Positions 26,490 to 32,955 of a stretch of 36,123 nt of DNA are shown here, piece after piece; position 1 is the first letter of the stretch, and each line of letters starts with the position of its first letter. The translations under genes and the position numbers were made by a program. The notes beneath the pieces were generated by a model that was not told the origin of the DNA, searched no databases, and saw only the letters and a program-made list of their open reading frames with translations. The stretch is from Vibrio penaeicida. Its GTDB lineage: Bacteria; Pseudomonadota; Gammaproteobacteria; Enterobacterales; Vibrionaceae. The DNA is taken from NCBI RefSeq assembly GCF_002933855.1, contig NZ_BFAQ01000070.1, forward strand, positions 1 through 36,123, given 5' to 3'.

Positions 26490-27381
26490 GAAAATTGCAA
26501 TTGTAGGACCATTAACCGGACCACGCTCCGCGTATGGTGACTTGTTGACGTCGGCGGCGAACGCGGCACTGTCTGCTCATCCTATATCTACAAAAGCTAC
26601 ATCCACACAATCGATATCGGAAGGGATAGAGTTTGTTTATATGGATGACCAAGCTTTACCGTATGTTGCGGATGCGGTTGCAAAAGCGCTGATTGAAGAA
26701 GGGGTGACTGCGGTCATCGGGCATTTCAACAGCGCATGTGCAGCAACCGTGAAAGATCAATATGAGAACGCTGGCATTGTGTTTGTGCTGCCTGCTTCAA
26801 CCGGTGATGACCTCACCAAGCAGCCGAGCCGCTACCGTTTTCGACTGTGCGCCAGCAACACCAAACAATGCGAAGTGGTTGCAGAATTATTGGATGCCCA
26901 AAGTGGTTCGCACATGGTGGTATCGGATGGTTCTCCTTATGCCGAAGGGTTGGCGACGGTGCTCGCGAGTACTTATGGATATCGAGTGATTCATCAAGAA
27001 AACTTGTATGAACAAACCGCTTTTGATTTCGATAACGTGTTTCTAGCCGGCACGCATTTCTCATGTGCGAATATGTTGAACCATTTAAACCGACATGCCT
27101 TTACCGGACGGGTTGTGGGCTGCGACGATTGCGATATTGAAGAGTTTGAGACCTTATTAACTCCACCCTATTCCATAGAAGTGATGAAGCTGGATAACGG
27201 CTTTGAGTTCTATATTCGTCATGGGGTGGAAGCCGTTTTAGACATTCTGTATGACGATTCCGATGTCAGCAATTTGGACATGGCTGATCGCTTACGGTGT
27301 TCTGCATCCTCGTTTCGCTTTAATGAATATGGGGATAACACGTTGTCGACTTGGCATCACTTGACCATTAAGGAGCAGTGA
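26479..27381 (+). CDS. Cytosolic periplasmic-binding-fold (LivK-like) protein
   Basis: A 300-residue protein resembling branched-chain amino-acid binding proteins of type 1 fold: KIAIVGPLTGPRSAYGD at the start, GVTAVIGHFNSACAATV, then IVFVLPASTGDDLTKQPSRYRFRLCAS. It lacks any signal peptide, so it should stay in the cytoplasm. There is no ABC permease or ATPase nearby. The ATG at 26,479 has a strong GGAGGG and overlaps the end of the cupin-MetRS gene, so translation is coupled. It may bind or deliver a substrate or intermediate, sense the product, or be an enzyme on this fold. Function unknown. Confidence 0.75.
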   Translation: MADKKIAIVGPLTGPRSAYGDLLTSAANAALSAHPISTKATSTQSISEGIEFVYMDDQALPYVADAVAKALIEEGVTAVIGHFNSACAATVKDQYENAGIVFVLPASTGDDLTKQPSRYRFRLCASNTKQCEVVAELLDAQSGSHMVVSDGSPYAEGLATVLASTYGYRVIHQENLYEQTAFDFDNVFLAGTHFSCANMLNHLNRHAFTGRVVGCDDCDIEEFETLLTPPYSIEVMKLDNGFEFYIRHGVEAVLDILYDDSDVSNLDMADRLRCSASSFRFNEYGDNTLSTWHHLTIKEQ

Positions 27382-28475
27382 TGAGCACCAACCAACGACA
27401 ATTTGATTGGGTCATTATTGGGGCGGGTGTGATCGGCTGTGCCATTGCGCGTGAATTGTCACTGCAATCGAATTTCAGTGTTGCTCTGATTGAACAAAAC
27501 CGAGTGGGCAGTGGCGCGACGCTTTATTCCGGTGGTTTTGTTCGTGTGATTCACAGTGAAGATCACATCACAGAGATGGCCAAGGAAAGCCTGCCATTTT
27601 TTCTTCAACACAAAGAAGAGACAGGGTTTGACGAAATTGGCACGCTCTTTGTGCCAACGACTGAGAGCCTTGCGACCATTTCAGAATGGGTGCGAACGAC
27701 GAGTACGCGTGAGCACCCTATCTATTTGAAACAAGTAAAGTCATTGCCAGAAGAACTTCGGAAGATTCTCCCTAAGCGGTTGGATGCGGATTACGTTGTC
27801 TGGGAGCCAGTAAGTGGCTATGCCGATCCCCTCAAATCAACCTTATGGCTTTCCAATGAAGCACAAAAAAATGGCGTCGAGCTCTTTGAGTCAACTCAAG
27901 TACAGTCGATTGATACCCATGGTTTTGATGGGTTTCAACTGACGACAAGCGATCAGGTCATACTGACTAATGGGCTGATTGTTTGCACGGGAGCATGGAA
28001 TTCCTTGGCAGGAGATGCGTTCGACTTAACCGACGTTCAGCGCCCTAAAGCCATTCAAGCGGAATTCATGCGCTCACAACCTTTGCCCTCCGAGCATCCT
28101 GCGCTCATTGTGGGGGATCCAGATGTCTACATGCGCCCTATTGGTGGTGATACCTGGTTAGTCGGTACAGCGACCAGCGAGTGGGATATTGATGTGGAAT
28201 CGCCAAGGCGTAAAGACATCACCCACACCAATCTAACCAAAGAAACCGTCTCGCAAGCGTTGAATATTCAAAAAGACGCTCTTAACGCTTTAGGCGCGAG
28301 AGTCGGATTTGATGGTTATACCTACGGAAAAACAGGGTACTTAGGGGCGAAATCCAAGTACAAAAATGTCCTTTTTGCCACCGGTTGGAGCGGCATGGGA
28401 TTTAAGCTTTTTCCATCCATTGCCAAACGTATATCTCACCTCGCGACTCAATCAAGGAATGATGTGTATGAGTGA
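27381..28475 (+). CDS. DAO-family FAD-dependent oxidoreductase
   Basis: A 364-residue flavoprotein of the D-amino-acid/glycine/sarcosine oxidase family. The N-terminal FAD site is VIIGAGVIGCAIAREL (GAGVIG at 14-19), ATLYSGGFVRV follows near residue 50, and C-terminal FATGWSGMGFKLFP closes the flavin fold. In the s56-p1 pathway the homologous Spb39 oxidises the lysine-derived hydrazine so that it splits into a hydrazino acid and a lysine semialdehyde. The same step is inferred here from the company it keeps. ATG at 27,381 shares one base with the preceding TGA and has AAGGAG. Confidence 0.88.
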   Translation: MSTNQRQFDWVIIGAGVIGCAIARELSLQSNFSVALIEQNRVGSGATLYSGGFVRVIHSEDHITEMAKESLPFFLQHKEETGFDEIGTLFVPTTESLATISEWVRTTSTREHPIYLKQVKSLPEELRKILPKRLDADYVVWEPVSGYADPLKSTLWLSNEAQKNGVELFESTQVQSIDTHGFDGFQLTTSDQVILTNGLIVCTGAWNSLAGDAFDLTDVQRPKAIQAEFMRSQPLPSEHPALIVGDPDVYMRPIGGDTWLVGTATSEWDIDVESPRRKDITHTNLTKETVSQALNIQKDALNALGARVGFDGYTYGKTGYLGAKSKYKNVLFATGWSGMGFKLFPSIAKRISHLATQSRNDVYE

Positions 28476-29424
28476 TTACTCTGCGACAAAAAACACCGAA
28501 AATCAGGGTATTTTGCTGATCTTCTCTTTCAATATTCTGTCGGGTGTTCAGGCGGTTTATTTATCGGGCATGCTGCAAAAAGCCGATGTCTTTTCAACGC
28601 TGATCCTGACTTTTCTCCTCGTCAGCTTGTATTTTTACGTGGCTCAATCGATCAGTAAGAAGCCATTGGTTGAAACTCGATGGAAAGATTGGATAGGGGT
28701 GAACCTCACCACAGCGGGTAGCTGGCTTGGCTTCTTTATAGCGCTTAAATACATTGAGCCTGCCATTTCCAGTGCGTTAGCCAACTCAATTGGACCATTA
28801 GTTACGATTCTAATTACGGTCTTTATTCTTAAGACCGATAAGCTGAGTGCACCGCAAATGGTCACTGCATTAGGCGTAATGGCGAGCATGATATTCATGA
28901 TTAATTCGACCTTCAGTGGTAACTCTGCGATGGGACACATTGATCGTGATGATGCGATATTGGGTGTGGTGATGTCCTTTGTGTGTGGTGTTTCCATGGC
29001 GCTTAACACGTTGGCATCCAAATCTTTAAATCAGAAAGGGGTGACACCTGGCCAAATCATGTCGAAGCGATTTCTTTTGCTTATCGGCATAGCTTTTGTG
29101 TTGAGTGATAAACCCGTTTTGGTCTATACCGCCACTACCTTTTATTGGGAAATCTTGATGATAGCGGTGATCGGAAACATTATTCCGTTGTATTGCTTAC
29201 AACTGGGTATCAAGAAGTCGGATCCGTTAATCGTGAGTTTCTCGTTAGTCGCTGCGCCGATTATTTACCTCTTCATTCAGATGTTTAATTCAAGACTTAC
29301 CTTTTCGATGGAATCGCTGATAGGCACCAGCTCCGCCATTATTTTTGTGGTGATTGGCATCTATTTAAAGCAGAAAAGAGCCGTGAATCAGCCAAAAGAA
29401 GAGCCGCTGCAAAGCGCCAAGTAG
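28468..29424 (+). CDS. EamA/DMT-family transporter, probable product exporter
   Basis: A 318-residue inner-membrane protein with about ten hydrophobic segments in two EamA-type halves (ILLIFSFNILSGVQAVYLSGM at the start; YIEPAISSALANSIGPLVTILITVF and NIIPLYCLQLGIKKSDPLIVSFSLVAAPIIYLF as the paired helices). Members export amino acids and small metabolites. Its start overlaps the oxidase gene by 8 bp and AAGGAA lies 8 bases before, so it belongs to the operon and probably exports or gives immunity to the product. The C-terminal tail is polar (KQKRAVNQPKEEPLQ). Confidence 0.85.
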   Translation: MSDYSATKNTENQGILLIFSFNILSGVQAVYLSGMLQKADVFSTLILTFLLVSLYFYVAQSISKKPLVETRWKDWIGVNLTTAGSWLGFFIALKYIEPAISSALANSIGPLVTILITVFILKTDKLSAPQMVTALGVMASMIFMINSTFSGNSAMGHIDRDDAILGVVMSFVCGVSMALNTLASKSLNQKGVTPGQIMSKRFLLLIGIAFVLSDKPVLVYTATTFYWEILMIAVIGNIIPLYCLQLGIKKSDPLIVSFSLVAAPIIYLFIQMFNSRLTFSMESLIGTSSAIIFVVIGIYLKQKRAVNQPKEEPLQSAK

Positions 29425-29437
29425 TGAGGGATACCAT

Positions 29438-29551
29438 ATGCAGATTTCGATATGCGAAGCGAAAGAAGAGTCGTTAAGGCTCGGACGATTGGATGCGGAC
29501 GCCATCAATACTTTGGTGGAAAAAGAAAGGAAAGGAGTTCACCATGAATAA
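29438..29551 (+). CDS. Small 37-residue ORF overlapping the ligase gene
   Basis: An ATG with a good GAGGG ribosome site opens a 37-codon frame (MQISICEAKEESLRLGRLDA, continuing to GVHHE) that ends inside the next gene, 8 bp past its ATG. The layout suggests translational coupling to the ATP-grasp ligase. It could be a real small protein, a leader peptide, or the remnant of a lost gene such as an acetyltransferase N-terminus. I do not recognise a family. Confidence 0.45.
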   Translation: MQISICEAKEESLRLGRLDADAINTLVEKERKGVHHE

Positions 29552-30797
29552 AGATTACGTCGTAATTGTCGACCCATACTCTAGCGCTTGTTTACTGCCA
29601 CGAGATTTCAACGCTGCTGGTTTTGATTGTATTGCGGTGCACAGCCAAGAGACGATCCCATCAAACTATGCAGGCTCGTTTCACGCACAGGATTTTGTGG
29701 CTGAAACCGTATTTAACGATGTGGAGTCGTGCGCCCATTTCCTAAAAGAGTACGCTCCCGTGGCTGTACTTGCTGGAGCTGAAAGTGGGGTGCAAAAAGC
29801 GGATCTACTCACGCATCATTTAGCTCTTTCCAGTAACGATTTTGCGCTTTCCTTGGCTCGCCGAGACAAATTTGAGATGCAGGAAGCCATTGCGAAGCAA
29901 GGCATTCGAGCGATCAAACAGCTAAAAACGTCTCAGTTTGATGAAATAGAGCCTTGGCTTAAATCGAACAATATTCAAGAGTTTATTATTAAGCCTTTGG
30001 CTTCGGCAGGTTCTGAAGGTGTCAGTAAGTGCTCGAATTTGGATGAGGCTAGAAAGGCATTCGACAGTATTCTTCACTCTGAAGACATGTTCATGCAGCT
30101 CAATCAAGCGGTATTGGTGCAAGAATTTATCCATGGGTCGGAATACGTTGTCGATACGGTATCGTGTGATGGAAAAAGTTTTGTCACCAACCTGTGCCGT
30201 TATCATAAATGCCAAGCGAATGGTTCGGATGTGGTGTATCGAGAAATGGAGTTTCTACATCCAGAAGACGAGTCATTGCAAGAAATCATCGAATACAATC
30301 AAGGTGTATTGGATGCATTAGGTATTACGGTTGGTCCTGCTCACAGTGAGATTATGCTTTCTCCTGATGGTCCTGTTCTGATAGAAGTGGGGGCGCGGAT
30401 TCATGGTGGGTACACCCCGAGAACCGTGCAGAATTTCTCTTCAGTGTCACAGTTAGATCTCACGGTAGATGCGTTTACCAATCGCTCTCGCTTTAAGGAA
30501 AGAACGTCCCAACCACCGACATTCCATAAGAAAGCTTTGGTTCAGTTCTTTATTAGTACTGAAGAGGGAAAAGTAGAAGATGTGAATGGCAAGGAGCAGC
30601 TGTCTAAGCTGGATTCTTACTTTGATTCGGTATGGGGGATTGCCCCGCAATCTAAGGTGTCGAAAACAGTCGACTTATTTACATCGCCTGGTTGGGTTGT
30701 CCTTATGAACGAGAGCGCTAACGCACTGAATAGGGACAAACAGGCTGCTATTGACTTAGAAGAGAACCACGAGCTTTATCGGTTGTCCTCTGTGTGA
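29544..30797 (+). CDS. ATP-grasp ligase (L-amino acid ligase-like)
   Basis: A 417-residue ATP-grasp enzyme that would join a carboxylate to an amine via an acyl phosphate. Features: FIIKPLASAGSEGV with Lys133 and the glycine-rich loop at about 137-143, VQEFIHGSEYVVD with Glu177, and the metal/phosphate segment GPAHSEIML...VLIEVGARIHGG (Glu252, Glu264, Arg268). This resembles dipeptide-forming L-amino acid ligases. As the only condensing enzyme in the operon, it probably couples the hydrazino acid to another amino acid. ATG at 29,544 follows a strong AAAGGAG; an upstream in-frame start would read through the small ORF region. A terminator follows 24 bp after the stop. Confidence 0.88.
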   Translation: MNKDYVVIVDPYSSACLLPRDFNAAGFDCIAVHSQETIPSNYAGSFHAQDFVAETVFNDVESCAHFLKEYAPVAVLAGAESGVQKADLLTHHLALSSNDFALSLARRDKFEMQEAIAKQGIRAIKQLKTSQFDEIEPWLKSNNIQEFIIKPLASAGSEGVSKCSNLDEARKAFDSILHSEDMFMQLNQAVLVQEFIHGSEYVVDTVSCDGKSFVTNLCRYHKCQANGSDVVYREMEFLHPEDESLQEIIEYNQGVLDALGITVGPAHSEIMLSPDGPVLIEVGARIHGGYTPRTVQNFSSVSQLDLTVDAFTNRSRFKERTSQPPTFHKKALVQFFISTEEGKVEDVNGKEQLSKLDSYFDSVWGIAPQSKVSKTVDLFTSPGWVVLMNESANALNRDKQAAIDLEENHELYRLSSV

Positions 30798-30820
30798 TAG
30801 TGGCAATCTAACTTGTTAAA

Positions 30821-30849
30821 AGAGGCTGGTGTTCCCAGCCTCTCTTTTT
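30821..30849 (+). terminator. Terminator of the hydrazine-type operon
   Basis: AGAGGCTGG and CCAGCCTCT around five bases, followed by CTTTTT. It marks a clear boundary between this cluster and the peptide locus. Confidence 0.92.
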
Positions 30850-30905
30850 ATGCCTGAAATCCAGTTCTCTATTCCTAGGTAGAGAAGTCACTGAACCAAA
30901 TATTT

Positions 30906-31183
30906 AGGTATATACCCAAATGACCTCAAGGTGCAGGATTCAGAGCCTCATATTCTGTTTCAATTCAAGGAAAAGAACGCAGCGGAATGACGAGTCCTTT
31001 CCAAGTTCTTAGACGATGAAGTGAAGCAGAATATGGGCTCCCAAGGGCGAGTTTAACTGGCTTTCATACTGCGTTATCGATTCTTGATTTAGAACCACTA
31101 GATCTTCAAATCGGTGCCTTGTCTAAAAGCCAGTTAAAGCTCGCTGAACTAAGTACCTTGAGGTCACTTGGGTATATATACCT
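30906..31183. mobile_element. MITE-like element with ~40-bp terminal inverted repeats
   Basis: The left end AGGTATATACCCAAATGACC, continuing CTCAAGGTGCAG and TTCAG, is nearly the reverse complement of the right end at 31,144-31,183 (two-base length difference in the TATA run). Inside are two more hairpins: AGCCTCATATTCTG (from 30,954) with CAGAATATGGGCT, and TTAACTGGCTTT with AAAGCCAGTTAA. The element carries no gene and can fold end to end. ACCAAATAT flanks it on both sides (30,895-30,903 and 31,184-31,192), suggesting a target duplication. I recall similar TATACCCAA-GTGACCTCAAG repeats scattered in Vibrio genomes. Confidence 0.8.
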
Positions 31184-31241
31184 ACCAAATATAATAGCTA
31201 CTAGAAATAGGACTATAAGATTTGAGAGTTTTTATTTTTTC

Positions 31242-31253
31242 TGATTTTTATAG
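31242..31253 (+). promoter_or_regulatory. Shared upstream element, copy 1
   Basis: TGATTTTTATAG lies 53 bp before the first peptide gene and recurs exactly at 35,289-35,300, 46 bp before another. It includes a -10-like TATAG, so it is probably part of a promoter used at both ends of the exporter genes. No good -35 is seen. Confidence 0.45.
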
Positions 31254-31294
31254 AATGAAAACACTTAAGGAAAACAAGTAAAGAAGGAATTCAA

Positions 31295-31393
31295 ATGAAA
31301 GAAATTAATTTAAAAGAATTAAATGAAGTAACAGGCGCATATATGATTGGTGGCTGTTTTCCATTCCCAACTAAAAAGCCAAAACTGTTTTAA
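31295..31393 (+). CDS. Mini double-glycine-leader peptide 1
   Basis: 32 residues: leader MKEINLKELNEVTGA (15), then core YMIGGCFPFPTKKPKLF. AAGGAAT precedes the ATG. The leader matches the other peptides position by position (Lys2, Ile4, Val12, Thr13-Gly14-Ala15). A second GG at 19-20 directly before Cys21 is shared with peptide 2, so further trimming to a 12-residue CFPFP peptide is possible. Likely substrate of the C39 exporter downstream. Confidence 0.8.
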   Translation: MKEINLKELNEVTGAYMIGGCFPFPTKKPKLF

Positions 31394-31405
31394 TAAGGAA
31401 ATAAA

Positions 31406-31495
31406 ATGAAAGTAATTAAAAAAGAAACAACGAAAAAAGTAAATGGCGCCATTGTTGAAGGTGGCTGTGTTATGAACCCTTGGGAGAGAAAATAA
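31406..31495 (+). CDS. Mini double-glycine-leader peptide 2
   Basis: 29 residues: leader MKVIKKETTKKVNGA, core IVEGGCVMNPWERK. Ribosome site AAGGAA. A second GG at 19-20 precedes Cys21, exactly as in peptide 1. The core motif NPWE recalls NPFE in peptide 7. The stop TAA shares its last base with the next ATG. Confidence 0.8.
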   Translation: MKVIKKETTKKVNGAIVEGGCVMNPWERK

Positions 31496-31581
31496 TGAAA
31501 GTCCTTGATCTAAAAATGTTGAACGCCGTTTCTGGTGGTAGCCAATGGGTTGTGTGTGATTTTGGTGAAACCACAGAGTAA
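31495..31581 (+). CDS. Mini double-glycine-leader peptide 3
   Basis: 28 residues: leader MKVLDLKMLNAVSGG, core SQWVVCDFGETTE. The start overlaps the previous stop by one base, with GGGAGAG inside the preceding gene as ribosome site. The core is acidic with one cysteine. Confidence 0.82.
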   Translation: MKVLDLKMLNAVSGGSQWVVCDFGETTE

Positions 31582-31591
31582 AGGTGAAGCT

Positions 31592-31690
31592 ATGGACAAT
31601 GCGAATTGCATTAAGTCAGCCAGTCACTACCCAGGTAAGAACAGTCGATCGGACTCGCGTCTGTTCTTAAAAAACCGCGTAGTGGAATAG
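31592..31690 (+). CDS. Possible 32-residue ORF without the peptide leader
   Basis: AAGGTGAAG precedes an ATG that opens 32 codons (MDNANCIKSASHYPGKNSRS and on to RVVE). It lacks the 15-residue leader of its neighbours and overlaps a 9-bp-stem hairpin, so it may be a leader ORF or chance. Confidence 0.3.
   Translation: MDNANCIKSASHYPGKNSRSDSRLFLKNRVVE
31636..31669 (+). promoter_or_regulatory. Stem-loop between peptide genes and exporter genes
   Basis: TAAGAACAG and CTGTTCTTA pair perfectly around 16 bases. It is followed by A, not T, so it is not a standard terminator. Placed 45 bp before the HlyD gene, it could separate peptide expression from exporter expression by processing or partial attenuation. 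Confidence 0.5.
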
Positions 31691-31713
31691 CCAAACGTTG
31701 AGCCGGAGGGAGT

Positions 31714-32955
31714 ATGTCTGAAGAATCGTTATTCAGAAAAAAAGCCAAAGACGCCTATTTTAAAAGGCTGGATGGCAAAGTCATTATAAATACGCATTTG
31801 TCACATTGGTGGGTTACGTTGCTCATCGCCTTAATTGTTACCTTTGTGGTGCTATTTATTAGTTTTGGTTCTTACTCTCCAAAGGCTCAGGCGACGGGGT
31901 ATTTACTCCCTGAAAATGGGCTAAGTGAGGTGTACTCAACATCGAACGGGTACTTGAGTGAGGTGTACATAGAGGAGGGGCAGTTAGTCAAAAAAGGGCA
32001 GCCGCTGGCAACGATTAGCTATGAGCGCTATGTCGAAACAGGTGAGGCGAGTAGCCACCAATTAAGAGCCCTGACAAAACAAATGATAACGACACTGAAT
32101 CACCAGATTCAGACAACCAATGATATTTACCAATCTAAAATGTCGTTGATTGATAATAAAAAGAAAATGCAGAATTCAACGATATCCCGCAATGGAAATC
32201 GGCTTAAAAATATAAATAACAAAATAAGAATAGAAAGTAAGAAATACAATAAATTAAATACACTATATAAAGATAAATATATATCTGAAGACGTATTACT
32301 TCAACAAGAAGTCTTACTCTCAACACTCAATATAGAGAGAGATGATCAGCTATCGCAATTGGATATTGCCAAGCAAGAATTATTAGCGCTGAACGTAGAA
32401 CACGAACTATTGGAGCGTCAGCGTAAAACTGAAATAGCGAACTTAGAACAAAAAATCGATCAGCTAGAGCATTCGGAAATAGAAAACCTGAGCAGTAAAG
32501 GTGAAACGTTAATTGCCAAAGTGTCTGGCAGGGTACGCTCTGTCGCCGTCAGACCCGGTGAACGTATTGAACTCGACACACTGGCGATGACCATTGTGCC
32601 AGAAGAGAGTGAACTGCACGTCGAAATGCAAGTGTCTTCAAACAGCTTAAAAATGGTGGAAGTCGGGCAAGAAGTACAAGTGAAGTTATCGGCTTTCCCT
32701 TACCAAAAATACGGAACATTAACCGGTGTAGTCAGCTACATCGCGGATACGGCAAGTGTCGATAAAGATTCGGCAAAAGCAGCAAGCTACAGGCTATTAG
32801 TGAGTTTGCCGCAGCAAAGCATTGTGGATGGATCGATTCGTCATGACCTAACAGTAGGCATGCAAGCAATCATCGATATCAAAGGGAAGTCCATGCCTAT
32901 CATGACATGGTTATTGGAACCAATTCGGTACGCAAAGGAGCAATTTGAGATATGA
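31714..32955 (+). CDS. HlyD-family adaptor of a peptide exporter
   Basis: A 413-residue periplasmic adaptor. It has a short cytosolic N-terminus, one membrane helix (about residues 31-52, HWWVTLLIALIVTFVVLFIS), a lipoyl half (GLSEVYSTSNGYLSEVYIEEGQLVKKGQPL), a long coiled coil (about 110-265, rich in Asn, Lys, Gln and Glu), the second lipoyl half (ETLIAKVSGRVRSVAVRPGE) and a beta-barrel C-terminus. This is the CvaA-like partner of C39-peptidase exporters, and a TolC-like channel would complete it. The coiled-coil stretch is notably AT-rich in codon use. GGAGGGAG precedes ATG and the stop overlaps the ABC gene by 4 bp. Confidence 0.9.
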   Translation: MSEESLFRKKAKDAYFKRLDGKVIINTHLSHWWVTLLIALIVTFVVLFISFGSYSPKAQATGYLLPENGLSEVYSTSNGYLSEVYIEEGQLVKKGQPLATISYERYVETGEASSHQLRALTKQMITTLNHQIQTTNDIYQSKMSLIDNKKKMQNSTISRNGNRLKNINNKIRIESKKYNKLNTLYKDKYISEDVLLQQEVLLSTLNIERDDQLSQLDIAKQELLALNVEHELLERQRKTEIANLEQKIDQLEHSEIENLSSKGETLIAKVSGRVRSVAVRPGERIELDTLAMTIVPEESELHVEMQVSSNSLKMVEVGQEVQVKLSAFPYQKYGTLTGVVSYIADTASVDKDSAKAASYRLLVSLPQQSIVDGSIRHDLTVGMQAIIDIKGKSMPIMTWLLEPIRYAKEQFEI

